Below are positions 9,089-18,683 of a DNA stretch of 64,000 nucleotides, in pieces (positions within the stretch are counted from its first letter, which is position 1; each line of letters opens with the position of its first letter). A model generated the notes under the pieces. The model was not told where the DNA came from, did not search any database, and saw only the letters and a program-made list of their open reading frames with translations. The translations under genes and the position numbers were made by a program. Origin of the DNA: Simplicispira sedimenti (GTDB taxonomy: Bacteria; Pseudomonadota; Gammaproteobacteria; Burkholderiales; Burkholderiaceae_C); assembly GCF_022760965.1 (NCBI RefSeq), contig NZ_JAKVIJ010000001.1, forward strand, positions 310,001-374,000, given 5' to 3'.

Positions 9089-10431
9089 CACTTGATGCCT
9101 GCCATTTCCAGCCTTGCATCCACGGTGACTGGCGCCTTGGTGCCGACCAGCGCGTCGAAGCGCCGGGCCATGGCCTGTTCCAGGTGATCGAGCCGCAGGC
9201 GGCTTTGGGGGTGTGCGTCGGCAAACTGCAGGTCGCTGTCCCCCAGCGCGTTGACCTGCACCAGCGCAGAGACCAGGCCGTAGGGATCGAGCCCGGCGCG
9301 CGCGGTCAGGGTGACGGCCTCGCGGTCGGCGGCGTGCTCGGCCTCGGCGCCGACCCCCTGGGTGTGCACCTGGCGCACCAGCGCCGGTAGGCCTGCGGGC
9401 GTGCCCACGCGCAGGGCAGTGCGCATGGCGTGCAGGTGGTGCCTTTGGGTCACATGGGCGATTTCGTGCGCCAGGATGCCTGCGAGTTCGGCCTCGTCGG
9501 TGCAGCGGTCCACCAGGCCCCGGGTGACAAACACATGGCCGCCAGGTGCGCTGTAGGCGTTGAAGTCGGACTCGTCCACCACCACAAAGGTCCATAGCAG
9601 ATGGGGGCGGCTGGACTGCAGGCTGATCCAGCGACCCAGCAGGTTGATGTAGCGTTGCAGCTCCGGCGTGGGGTCCAGCGGCTTGCCCTGCAGCAGCAGT
9701 GCAGCCATCTGGCGGCCCAGGTCGGCCTCTTGCGCCTCGGTCATGCCCTCGACGGATTGCAACATGCGCCCCAGCGCAGGGTCACCTCCTGCGCCAGCCT
9801 GTGGAGGCTCGGCGGCTGAAGCCTCGGCGCTGCTGGCCGCAGCCGATGGCGTCAACGCGGGGACCGGAAGTGCATCGACGGTGCGGGATTGAAGGGCTGC
9901 AGTGCTTGCAAAGGTACGCGCGCTGTCGGCGCTTGCACGCCAGCGGTCAAGCTGTTGGAGGGGTTGTGCACCGGAGGCTGTGCGTCCGCCCACCGGCGCG
10001 CGCGATACATCGCCTTCGCCCAGGCCACGGATGCCCACGGTGGCAGTGGCCACGCTGACAGAGGAGCCACCGCCCGCCTTGCTCCCCAGGTCGCGCAAGG
10101 CTTGCGCTGCGGTGTTGTTGACACGGGCCGGGGTTCCGATGTCGAACATGTGCACCCAACCCATGGCCCCGGATTCGGATCGCACCTGCACCCAGGCACC
10201 TTGCCGCTGGGGGGTGCGCGTGACGGTTGCATGGGCGGCCAGCTCGGCCACATGGGCCGCACTGTCCCCAGGGGCTGCCCGCAGTTGCGTGGGGCGCTTG
10301 ATCGTGACGGCATCCTGAGCGTACGCGGCGGCTGTGCCTGCCAGCCAGAGCACCAAGGCAGTCCCCCATGCGCCGACGCACAGGCCGTAGCGTTTTATTT
10401 TGCTTTGATTGGGCTGCGACCGCAAAAGCAT
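9088..10431 (-). CDS. M48 family metalloprotease with N-terminal SH3-like domain, exported
   Basis: This is a probable periplasmic zinc protease. From the ATG at 10431 it has a signal peptide ending near AYAQ (38), a bacterial SH3-like domain at about 42-100 and a low-complexity linker at about 185-215. The M48 domain has HEIAH at 322-326 and the third zinc ligand in AEHAADREA (Glu364). GAGGG stands just upstream of ATG 10431, making it a better start than the GTG at 10452. Targets may be misfolded envelope proteins, as for BepA/LoiP-type proteases. It is co-transcribed with acyP and divergent from a second M48 gene. Confidence 0.88.
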   Translation of the reverse strand: MLLRSQPNQSKIKRYGLCVGAWGTALVLWLAGTAAAYAQDAVTIKRPTQLRAAPGDSAAHVAELAAHATVTRTPQRQGAWVQVRSESGAMGWVHMFDIGTPARVNNTAAQALRDLGSKAGGGSSVSVATATVGIRGLGEGDVSRAPVGGRTASGAQPLQQLDRWRASADSARTFASTAALQSRTVDALPVPALTPSAAASSAEASAAEPPQAGAGGDPALGRMLQSVEGMTEAQEADLGRQMAALLLQGKPLDPTPELQRYINLLGRWISLQSSRPHLLWTFVVVDESDFNAYSAPGGHVFVTRGLVDRCTDEAELAGILAHEIAHVTQRHHLHAMRTALRVGTPAGLPALVRQVHTQGVGAEAEHAADREAVTLTARAGLDPYGLVSALVQVNALGDSDLQFADAHPQSRLRLDHLEQAMARRFDALVGTKAPVTVDARLEMAGIK

Positions 10432-10675
10432 GAATCCCTCCATCGATGGCACATTAAATGCGTCTATTTGTAAATGTTTCGGTGAAATTGAATCAGGACG
10501 AAATTGTTATGGTTTTCATAAAAGCCTGCAATTCAATGGCATTCAAAGGAAAAGGATGCATGACATAGTTCACACATCGCACTCAAGGCGCATTCAGCGA
10601 CCGTGATGATTGGTGTGTGATTGTGTACATTGCGCGCTCTTTGCATTTCTTTCAACCCAATCTGCTTTGAATCAT

Positions 10676-11428
10676 ATGAACCGTCGTGACCTGATTTCCC
10701 TCGCAGCGCTCGCCTCTGGCATCAGTTCTGTTTCCCCTGTATGGGCGCAATTCAACTTGGGCAAGGCCCTGGAAGCAGGCCAGGATCTGGCCAAGGCAGA
10801 ATCCATTACCGACGAAGAGTTGAAAAAGTATTTTGACCAGGTGTCCACGCAAATGGACGGTCAAAGCTCTGTCGCTCCCGCCAGCAATGCCTATGCCAAA
10901 CGCCTGACCAAAATGGTGACGGGCCTGCAGAATTACGACGGCCTGCGGTTGAATTTCAAGGTGTACCTCACCCCCCAAATCAACGCTTTTGCTATGGCCA
11001 ACGGCACCATCCGTGTCTATTCAGGCCTGATGGACCAATTTACCGACGACGAAGTGCGCTATGTGATCGGCCACGAAATCGGCCACGTCAAAAGCGGCCA
11101 CTCCAAATCACGCATGCAGGCGGCTCTGCGCACCAGCGCCTTGCGCAAGGGCGTGGAATCCAGCAATACCCGTGCAGGTGCGTTGGCCAGCACCGAGCTG
11201 GGCAACCTGTTTGAGAAGGTGGTGAACGCCCAACACTCGCAGTCGAACGAACGCGAGGCGGACGACTACGCGCTGCAGTTTATGAAGGCCCGCAAATACA
11301 GCCCTCAGGCCTGCGTGAGCGCGCTGGAGAAGCTCGCGGCTCTGTCGGGGGACAACTCCAGCAGTTTCCTGTCCACCCACCCGGCGCCCAAAGACCGTGC
11401 CGACCGCATGCGCACCCAACTGGCCTGA
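10676..11428 (+). CDS. M48 family metalloprotease (LoiP/YggG-like), exported
   Basis: The 250-residue zinc protease starts at ATG 10676, giving an NRRDLISLAALASG twin-arginine-like signal that ends near VWAQ. A GTG or ATG further upstream would spoil the signal. The catalytic HEIGH is at 133-137, the NEREADDYAL ligand segment at 191-200 and the STHPAPKDR motif at 233-241. All are typical of periplasmic M48 proteases that survey outer-membrane protein assembly. A 240-bp AT-rich intergenic region separates it from the divergent SH3-M48 gene. Confidence 0.9.
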   Translation: MNRRDLISLAALASGISSVSPVWAQFNLGKALEAGQDLAKAESITDEELKKYFDQVSTQMDGQSSVAPASNAYAKRLTKMVTGLQNYDGLRLNFKVYLTPQINAFAMANGTIRVYSGLMDQFTDDEVRYVIGHEIGHVKSGHSKSRMQAALRTSALRKGVESSNTRAGALASTELGNLFEKVVNAQHSQSNEREADDYALQFMKARKYSPQACVSALEKLAALSGDNSSSFLSTHPAPKDRADRMRTQLA

Positions 11429-11457
11429 TCACCCTGCTGCATGGGCAGCGCCGCACC

Positions 11458-11494
11458 AACCCGCCCAGCCCACACAAGGCATGGCGGGTTTTTT
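11458..11494 (+). terminator. Rho-independent terminator after the M48 gene
   Basis: AACCCGCC at 11458-11465 pairs with GGCGGGTT at 11483-11490 and is followed directly by T-residues, TTTTTT including the arm. It lies 30 bp after the stop of the M48 gene and before the convergent sbtA. Confidence 0.85.
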
Positions 11495-11528
11495 ATCGGC
11501 AGTTTCCATGGCTGCGCCGCGGGCCACT

Positions 11529-12545
11529 TCACCCCAGGGCCCAAGCAGCCACCTGGGTGTAGCACGTGATGCCCAGCAGGATGTTGAGCGGAAACGTCAG
11601 CCCGAGCGACAGGCCCACGTAGAGCGACGGATTGGCCTCTGGGATGGCATAGCGCACCACGGCGGGCACGGCGATGTAGGACGCGCTGGCGGCCAGCACC
11701 ATGAGCAGCACGGTGTCGCCCAGCGGCAGGCCGGCCGCCTGCGCCAGCAGCAGCGCCAGGCCGGCATGCACGGGCGGCGCCAGCAGGCCGTAGGCGATGA
11801 GCAGGGGCGGCTGGCTGCGCAGGCCGGGCAGGTTGCGCGCGGCGCTCAGGCCCATGTCGAGCAGGAAGAAGGCCAGCATGCCCTTGAACAGATCGCCGGC
11901 AAACGGCTTCATGGCCTGCTGGCCCGCCTCGCCCGTGAGCAGGCCCACGGCCATGGCGCCGAGCAGCAGCAACTGGGCGCCGTCGGTGAAGGATTCGTGC
12001 AGCACTTTGGAGAGAGAAAAGCCCGCCCCTCCCTGACCACCGCCCAGCGCCAGGGTGCCGCCACCACCGACCTGCACGGCAACGGGCGTGGCGGCCTGGC
12101 TGCGGCGCAGGGCATTGGCCATGAGCACGGCCAGGATGATGGCGGGCGACTCCATCAGTGCCATGGCGGCAGCCATGTGGCCGCCGTAGGCGATGCCCTG
12201 GGCGTCGAGGTGGGCCGTGGCCGTGATGAAGGTGACGGCGCTGACCGAGCCGTAGGTGGCGGCCACGGCCGCGGCATCAAAGCGCGGAATGAAACGGCTC
12301 AGCAGCAGGTAGCTGGCCACCGGCACCGCCACGGCCAGCGCCACTGCCAGCCCCAGGCCCGTGGCCACCTGCGCCGTGAGGCCCGACTGCGCCAGCGCGA
12401 AGCCGCCCTTGAGCCCCAGCGCCATCAGCAGGTACAGCGACAGGAAACGCGAGATGGGCGCGGGAATTTCGAGGTTGGATTTGATGAGTCCGGCAAAGAC
12501 GCCGAAGACGAAGAACAGGATGGCAGGGTCGATCAGGGTGTGCAT
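11529..12545 (-). CDS. sbtA: Sodium-dependent bicarbonate transporter, SbtA family permease
   Basis: The 338-residue integral membrane protein has about ten hydrophobic segments in two inverted halves. It begins MHTLIDPAILFFVFGVFAGL and contains LMALGLKGGFALAQSG, both characteristic of the SbtA (DUF897) family. SbtA takes up bicarbonate with sodium in cyanobacteria. In heterotrophic or facultatively autotrophic betaproteobacteria the substrate is inferred. No adjacent PII-like SbtB gene is present. It is divergent from a CbbR-type LysR gene, which probably controls it. Confidence 0.88.
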   Translation of the reverse strand: MHTLIDPAILFFVFGVFAGLIKSNLEIPAPISRFLSLYLLMALGLKGGFALAQSGLTAQVATGLGLAVALAVAVPVASYLLLSRFIPRFDAAAVAATYGSVSAVTFITATAHLDAQGIAYGGHMAAAMALMESPAIILAVLMANALRRSQAATPVAVQVGGGGTLALGGGQGGAGFSLSKVLHESFTDGAQLLLLGAMAVGLLTGEAGQQAMKPFAGDLFKGMLAFFLLDMGLSAARNLPGLRSQPPLLIAYGLLAPPVHAGLALLLAQAAGLPLGDTVLLMVLAASASYIAVPAVVRYAIPEANPSLYVGLSLGLTFPLNILLGITCYTQVAAWALG

Positions 12546-12606
12546 GGCGGGGCTTTCACAGGCTCGGCGTGACTGTAGGGGCCCCGATGGATAAAGTAAA
12601 ATCGAT

Positions 12607-12638
12607 ATTTAAATAGATAACAATAGATTTTTATCTAT
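12607..12638. promoter_or_regulatory. AT-rich palindromic operator between sbtA and lysR
   Basis: The palindrome ATTTAAAT (12607-12614) is followed by ATAGATAA at 12613-12620, which is inverted as TTATCTAT at 12631-12638. A second ATAGAT (12623-12628) pairs with ATCTAT (12633-12638). The last arm covers the ATG of lysR (12637). This fits a LysR-type binding region with autorepression. No experimental support is available. Confidence 0.55.
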
Positions 12639-13575
12639 GAGTATCACCTTCCGCCAGATGCGCCTGTTCCTGGCGCTGGCCGATACGGGCAGCGTCAGCG
12701 GCGCGGCGCGGGCCCTGCATGTGACGCAGCCCACCGCGTCCATGCAGTTGCGCGAGGTGACCGAAGCCGTGGGTCTGCCGCTGTACGAGGTGATCGGGCG
12801 CCGCGTGCACCTCACCGATGCCGGCCGCGACCTGGCCGCCACGGCACGCGCCATCGTCGATGCATGGGAGAACTTCGGCCAGCGGGTCAACGCCATGCAC
12901 GGCCTCACGCGCGGGCGCCTGCGCGTGGCCGTGGTCAGCACGGCCAAGTACTTCGTACCGCGCCTGCTGGGCGGCTTTTGCACGCAGTACCCGGACATCG
13001 AGATCGCGCTGGAGGTGCTCAACCGCGACGGCGTGGTGCAGCGCCTGCGCGAGAACCTGGACGATCTCTACGTCATGTCCATGCCCCCGGCGGATCTGGA
13101 CCTGGAAGACCATGTCTTTCTCTCCAACCCGCTGGTGCTCGTGGCCTGGCAAGGCCATCGCCTGGCGAAGCGCCGCCGCATCGCCCTGGCGGACCTGGGT
13201 GACGAGCGCTTCGTGCTGCGCGAACGCGGCTCCGGTACCCGGCTGGCCACGGACCGTTTCTTCGCGGCCCAGGGCTTCGAGGCGCCCACGCGGCTGGAAC
13301 TGGGCAGCAACGAGGCCATCAAGGAAGCCGTGGCGGGCCGCCTCGGGCTGGCCGTGCTGTCCAGGCATGCCCTGCGCGACAGCGAGCTGGAAACCGATCT
13401 GTGCGTGCTGCCGGTGCAGGGCATGCCCATTCCCTCGCAATGGCATGTGGTGCACCCGCGCGCCAAGCAGCTCTCGCCGATTGCGCAGGTCTTTCGCGCC
13501 CACCTGCTGGGCGCCGCAGGCCAGGCACCCGCCCAGACCGGGCGAGGCTCAGTGCCGCTACAGTCGCCGCCATGA
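12637..13575 (+). CDS. LysR family transcriptional regulator, CbbR-like
   Basis: The 312-residue protein has a winged helix-turn-helix at residues 5-65 (FLALADTGSVSGAARALHVTQPTASMQLREV) and a LysR substrate-binding domain from about 90. The sequence resembles CbbR and CysB-group regulators of CO2-fixation genes. Its divergence from sbtA suggests it responds to inorganic carbon status. The start is ATG 12637, where no Shine-Dalgarno sequence is visible because the start lies in the AT-rich palindrome. It overlaps the next gene by four bases. Confidence 0.9.
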   Translation: MSITFRQMRLFLALADTGSVSGAARALHVTQPTASMQLREVTEAVGLPLYEVIGRRVHLTDAGRDLAATARAIVDAWENFGQRVNAMHGLTRGRLRVAVVSTAKYFVPRLLGGFCTQYPDIEIALEVLNRDGVVQRLRENLDDLYVMSMPPADLDLEDHVFLSNPLVLVAWQGHRLAKRRRIALADLGDERFVLRERGSGTRLATDRFFAAQGFEAPTRLELGSNEAIKEAVAGRLGLAVLSRHALRDSELETDLCVLPVQGMPIPSQWHVVHPRAKQLSPIAQVFRAHLLGAAGQAPAQTGRGSVPLQSPP

Positions 13576-13940
13576 TCGACACCACGCCTCCCGAAGACCG
13601 CATGCAGGCCCTGGCCCGCGCACTGCAGCAGTTCGCCGACGCGCGCGACTGGGGCCCCTTCCATTCGCCCAAGAACCTGGCCTCGGCGCTGATCGTCGAG
13701 GCCGGCGAGCTGCTGGAGCATTTCCAGTGGCTCACCGAGGACCAGAGCCGCCAGCTCGCGCCCGGCCAGAAGCAGGCCGTGGCGCACGAGATGGCCGACG
13801 TGCTGCTCTACCTGGTGCAGCTCTCCACGGTGCTGGACATCGACCTGATGGACGCGGCGCGCGCCAAGATGGCCCTGAACGCGCAGAAGTACCCCGCAGA
13901 GCAGTCACGCGGCCACAGCCGCAAATACGACACGCTGTGA
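13572..13940 (+). CDS. MazG-like nucleotide pyrophosphohydrolase
   Basis: The 122-residue all-helical NTP pyrophosphatase has the ExxE...ExxD metal-binding pattern: VEAGE at 42-46 and HEMAD at 72-76. Proteins of this RS21-C6/dCTPase-like group hydrolyse non-canonical or excess dNTPs to monophosphates. The ATG at 13572 overlaps the lysR stop (ATGA), so translation is coupled. The partner regulator gives no clear clue to the substrate. Confidence 0.9.
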   Translation: MIDTTPPEDRMQALARALQQFADARDWGPFHSPKNLASALIVEAGELLEHFQWLTEDQSRQLAPGQKQAVAHEMADVLLYLVQLSTVLDIDLMDAARAKMALNAQKYPAEQSRGHSRKYDTL

Positions 13941-14065
13941 GGGCGGCGCAGCGCCTCATGTACACTGGCCGCTTCATGCCGTACCTCCCGTTCATCACCG
14001 CATCCGCTGTTGCCCCCATGGGCGGCATGATGCCGCGCGCCTGCGCGCGGGCGATGGGGGCACGA

Positions 14066-14098
14066 ATGATTACCACCATTACCACCGCGGCCACCTGA
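14066..14098 (+). CDS. Threonine operon-type leader peptide MITTITTAAT
   Basis: ATG at 14066 opens a 10-residue peptide, MITTITTAAT, ending at TGA 14096-14098. Five of its ten residues are Thr, all coded ACC, and two are Ile (ATT). This is the same amino-acid logic as the E. coli ThrL peptide, in which Thr and Ile codons report charging of both tRNAs. GGGGG lies 5-9 bases upstream as a possible ribosome site. The frame is also open upstream, but the short peptide is the only part that makes regulatory sense before hom. Confidence 0.75.
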   Translation: MITTITTAAT

Positions 14099-14161
14099 GC
14101 ACGCGCAGGTGGCCGTACCGGCGGCCACCTGGTGTCTTCTCTCTTCTTCCCCGAACTAACG

Positions 14162-14196
14162 AAACCCAGCCCTGGCGGCCGGGTTTGCTTTTGTTT
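14162..14196 (+). terminator. Leader terminator hairpin before hom
   Basis: AAACCC at 14162-14167 pairs with GGGTTT at 14181-14186, with an internal loop, and is followed by GCTTTTGTTTG. It ends 15 bases before the hom start codon, where a premature terminator of an attenuator would be expected. Confidence 0.65.
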
Positions 14197-14210
14197 GTTC
14201 GGAGAAGTCC

Positions 14211-15572
<1,362 letters not shown>

Positions 15573-15576
15573 GCGT

Positions 15577-16473
15577 TCAGCCTGGCGCAGGCCCCTCACT
15601 GGCCAGCCAATCGCGCACCGAGCAGCCCACGCGCTGGCGGAACAGGCGCGAGAGCGCCGACGGGTTGGCGTAGCCCAGCTCCGGCGCGAGCTGCTTGACC
15701 GGCCGGCCCGCGCGCAGGGCCGCCTGCGCGAGCGCCAGGCGCCAGTCGGCCAGGTAGTCGGCAGGCGTCTGGCCCACCGCCGTGCGGAAAGCCGCCGCGA
15801 AGGCGCTGCGCGACATGCCGGCCTGTGCCGCCATGCGTTCCAGGGTCCAGTCCTGGCCCGGCTGCTCATGCAGCGCCACGAGCGCGCGCGCCAGCCGCGG
15901 GTCGCCCAGCCCGGTGATCAGACCCGGTGGCAGACCGCATGCGGCGGCGTGGTCCAGCAGCCAGCGCAGCAGCTGGATCAGCAACACCTCGAACAGCCGG
16001 TCGGCCAACAGGCGGTGGCCGCAGCGCAGTTGCTCGGTCTCGGCGAACAGCAGCGCCAGCGTGTGCTCCAGCCCCGGTGCCTCACGCAGCGGCAGCGCCA
16101 CCAGCGGGGGCAGGGCGCGGGCCAGCGGGTGGCTGGCGCCCCCCTCGAAGGCCAGCGTGGCGCAGACGAAATCCGAGCCCTCAGCCGGCGGGTTGTGGAA
16201 GGTGTGCGCCAGCGGGCGCGGGTAGAACAGCAGCGTGGGTTCGTCCACCTGCAAGCGGCGCGGCGCTCCGCTGCGCGCGGGGTGCTCCAACGTCATCGCG
16301 CCCCGGCGCAACACATGCACGAAGCCGCGCCCCTGCGCCGCATCGAAATGCGTCACACCGCACAGCGGCCCGGCGTGCAGCCAATGGGCGCGCACGCGGA
16401 ATCGCTCCAGCAGGGCGGACAGCCGGTCCAGCGAGTGCTCGGGGGCCGATACGGAGGTGGCGTCAGTTTGCAT
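15577..16473 (-). CDS. AraC family transcriptional regulator with cupin sensor
   Basis: The 298-residue protein (ATG 16473) carries an AraC_binding/Cupin_6-type domain in the first half (HVLRRGAMTLEH...LLFYPRPLAHTFHNPP). Two C-terminal helix-turn-helix motifs follow, with MAAQAGMSRSAFAAAFRTAVGQTPADYLADWRLALA and ELGYANPSALSRLFRQRVGCSVRDW. The family usually activates a nearby operon in response to small ligands. The divergent secreted-protein gene at 16575 is the likely target. A longer start at 16527 is possible but less natural. Confidence 0.88.
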   Translation of the reverse strand: MQTDATSVSAPEHSLDRLSALLERFRVRAHWLHAGPLCGVTHFDAAQGRGFVHVLRRGAMTLEHPARSGAPRRLQVDEPTLLFYPRPLAHTFHNPPAEGSDFVCATLAFEGGASHPLARALPPLVALPLREAPGLEHTLALLFAETEQLRCGHRLLADRLFEVLLIQLLRWLLDHAAACGLPPGLITGLGDPRLARALVALHEQPGQDWTLERMAAQAGMSRSAFAAAFRTAVGQTPADYLADWRLALAQAALRAGRPVKQLAPELGYANPSALSRLFRQRVGCSVRDWLASEGPAPG

Positions 16474-16574
16474 CTGGACGAATGGGTACGAATGTTGGAC
16501 AGAAAGAACCCCATGGTACCTCGCCACGTCGCACCATGGCGGTGTTCTTTCACCCCTGCACCAGGAGCATTGCC

Positions 16575-17366
16575 ATGACCACCCCAGTTTTCTTCCCCCG
16601 TCCTTCCACCCTGGCGCTCGCCGCCGCGCTGCTCGCCGGCGCCGCCGCGCCCGCCCTGGCCCACGGCCCCAAGCCGCACGCAGAGGGCGGCATTGCCAGC
16701 GCGCCCAGCAAGGCCGTGAAGGCGCCGTTCGACATCGTGCACACGCGCATCACCACCGAGGGGCGCACGGCCGTGTTCCACATCGGCGTCTCGGGCAAGG
16801 CGGGCGCGCTCAAGCCCACACGCACCGGCAAGCTCGCGGGCAGCCGGGTGTTCTCCTACGTCTGGCCGACCACGCTGGACCCGGCCATGGTGGGCTTCGA
16901 GCCCGGCAGCGGCACGCTGGCCTTCGCGGTCACGGCGCACCCGGACTTCGACGACACACCGCTGTTCGACGAGAACGGCGATGGCAACCCCGGCAACGAC
17001 GGCAACCTCTGGCATTCGCACTGGGTAGTGCTGCAGCCCGACGAGGCCTGCGGACCCGGCGCGCTCAAGGTGGCCGACATTCCCGCGGGACAGCAGCCGC
17101 GCCTGCCCAAGACCTGGCCGGGGCTGCCGCTACTCATCGACAGCCCGGGCTGGAGCCCGCGCCTCAAGGGCGACACGCTGGAGGTGCGCGTGCCCTTCGA
17201 CGACATCGCCCCCGTGCAGGCCGCGCGCTTTGACGGCGTGGCCGCCGCGCTGCGCGTGAACGCCAGCGTGCACAGCCCGCTGCTGTGCGTGGCCGAAGTG
17301 TTCAAGGTGGCCTCGGGCCAGCTCTCGCTGCCAGGCCAGGTGGAAGCGGGCGCCCCCCAGCGCTGA
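16575..17366 (+). CDS. Exported protein of unknown function
   Basis: The 263-residue protein starts at ATG 16575 with AGGAG nine bases upstream. It has a signal peptide with a run of Ala/Leu ending at PALAHG (about 28-30). The mature part is beta-rich, with two Cys residues (in DEACGPG and LLCVAEV) that could form a disulfide, and an acidic DENGDGNPGNDGN segment resembling a calcium-binding loop. I cannot name a family. It faces an AraC-type regulator across about 100 bp and probably belongs to its regulon. Confidence 0.75.
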   Translation: MTTPVFFPRPSTLALAAALLAGAAAPALAHGPKPHAEGGIASAPSKAVKAPFDIVHTRITTEGRTAVFHIGVSGKAGALKPTRTGKLAGSRVFSYVWPTTLDPAMVGFEPGSGTLAFAVTAHPDFDDTPLFDENGDGNPGNDGNLWHSHWVVLQPDEACGPGALKVADIPAGQQPRLPKTWPGLPLLIDSPGWSPRLKGDTLEVRVPFDDIAPVQAARFDGVAAALRVNASVHSPLLCVAEVFKVASGQLSLPGQVEAGAPQR

Positions 17367-17375
17367 GAAACCGGG

Positions 17376-18302
17376 TCAGTCCGCGCGCGCGGCAAACAGC
17401 TTGCCGCGCGCAGTCGCCGTGATGGCCGCCACGGCTGGGTGCGTGATGCGGCGCTCGACCGAGATGGCATAGAACTCCTCCATCAGGTCGTCCGGCGTTC
17501 CCAGCCACTGCACCTGGTACTGCTGCGCGATCTCATCCGCCAGCACGGCGGGCGCGGCGAACACGCCCCTGCCCTCGCGTCCAAAGGCCTTGAGCAGGGC
17601 ACTGTCGTCGAACTCCGCAGCCACCACCGGCGCCAGCCCGTGCTCGCTCAACCACGCGTCGATGCGGGGCCGCAGCGCGGTGGGCGCGCTGGGCAACAAC
17701 ATGGGCATGACGGCCAGGCAGGCAGGAAAAGTCTTGCGCGCGCGTTGCGCCGTCAGCCCCGCCTCCTTGAGCAGCCGGGGCGCGGCAAAGAACGCTACGC
17801 CGGAACGCCCCAGCAAGTGGGTGTACACGCGCACGCTGAGGCTGACGGGCGCAGGCACATCGGACACGATCAGGTCCAGCCGGTGCACCGCCAGCTCGGC
17901 CAGCAGACCGGTGAGCCCACCCTCGTGGCAGGCCAGGCGGGGCGGCTCGGGCAGCGCCATGGCCGGCTCCAGCACATGGAAGGCCACGGCCTTGGGCACC
18001 GAGTCGGCAATGCCCACGCGCAGCACTGTGGTGCGCCGCGCGTCGCGCCCACTGGCCAGCGCCTCCTGCAGCGAGGATCCCAGGGCAAAGATCTCATCGG
18101 CGTAACGCATCACCAGCCGCCCTGCATCGGTGGGCTCGACCCCCCGACCCACCTTGCGCAACAGGGGCTGGCCCACCCGCTCTTCCAGCAGCTTGATCTG
18201 GCCGCTGAGGGTTTGCGGCGTGAGGTGCAGTTGCTCGCTCGCGCGCACGATGCCGCCGGCGCGCAGCACGGTCCAGAAGTAGTGCAGGTGCTTGTAGTTC
18301 AT
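17376..18302 (-). CDS. nhaR: LysR family regulator, NhaR-like
   Basis: The 308-residue protein begins MNYKHLHYFWTVLRAGGIVR, and its helix-turn-helix (residues 3-62) reads EQLHLTPQTLSGQIKLLEE. Both are typical of NhaR, the activator of the Na+/H+ antiporter gene nhaA in enterobacteria. No nhaA is near. It is divergent from the zinc-ribbon/TerB/TerC set, which is its probable target. The effector-binding domain (about 90-300) is complete. Confidence 0.85.
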   Translation of the reverse strand: MNYKHLHYFWTVLRAGGIVRASEQLHLTPQTLSGQIKLLEERVGQPLLRKVGRGVEPTDAGRLVMRYADEIFALGSSLQEALASGRDARRTTVLRVGIADSVPKAVAFHVLEPAMALPEPPRLACHEGGLTGLLAELAVHRLDLIVSDVPAPVSLSVRVYTHLLGRSGVAFFAAPRLLKEAGLTAQRARKTFPACLAVMPMLLPSAPTALRPRIDAWLSEHGLAPVVAAEFDDSALLKAFGREGRGVFAAPAVLADEIAQQYQVQWLGTPDDLMEEFYAISVERRITHPAVAAITATARGKLFAARAD

Positions 18303-18409
18303 GGCGTCAACAGTGCGGTTTTATCGAAGTATTGCGCGCATTTTCTGATTTTTTTCTGATCTATGCCTGCCTACAGTGCACCCCTATCCACTGCTCTGAA
18401 GGAGTTCCC

Positions 18410-18640
18410 ATGAAATGTCCCAGCTGCTCGACATCCTCGCTGGTCATCACCGAACGCAGCGATATCGAGATTGATTACTGCCCCCAATGCCGCGGCGTCT
18501 GGCTGGACCGGGGCGAGCTGGACAAGCTGATCGAACGGTCACAACTGGAGTACGCGCCCGCCCAGGGCAACACGGGCTTCGAGCGCATCGCTCCGCACCG
18601 GCGACGCAAGTCCTCATGGCTGAGCGAACTGTTTGATTGA
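18410..18640 (+). CDS. TFIIB-type zinc-ribbon protein
   Basis: The 76-residue protein has a zinc ribbon with Cys3, Cys6, Cys24 and Cys27 (CPSC...CPQC), then RGVWLDRGELDKLIE, the signature of the zf-TFIIB small-protein family. GGAG precedes the ATG at good spacing. It starts a probable operon with the TerB-like and TerC genes and is divergent from nhaR. The molecular function of this family is not established. Confidence 0.88.
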   Translation: MKCPSCSTSSLVITERSDIEIDYCPQCRGVWLDRGELDKLIERSQLEYAPAQGNTGFERIAPHRRRKSSWLSELFD

Positions 18641-18683
18641 CCCGTCCCCTTGCACCCCCACACCCAACCCCAGGAGATACCCC

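Larger units (their letters stand above)
14012..14196 (+). promoter_or_regulatory. Attenuator-type leader of hom
   Basis: This leader contains a Thr/Ile leader peptide (14066-14098) and competing stems. CGGCCACCTG at 14088-14097, inside the peptide's last codons, can pair with CAGGTGGCCG at 14106-14115. That segment can instead pair with an identical second CGGCCACCTG at 14122-14131. A terminator hairpin follows at 14162-14196, before the hom start. Upstream, GCCCCCAT (14012-14019) can pair with ATGGGGGC (14054-14061), which would hide the G-rich ribosome site of the leader peptide. GCGGCA/TGCCGC (14022-14036) forms a small stem inside it. The architecture is that of transcription attenuation by threonine and isoleucine supply. 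Confidence 0.7.
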
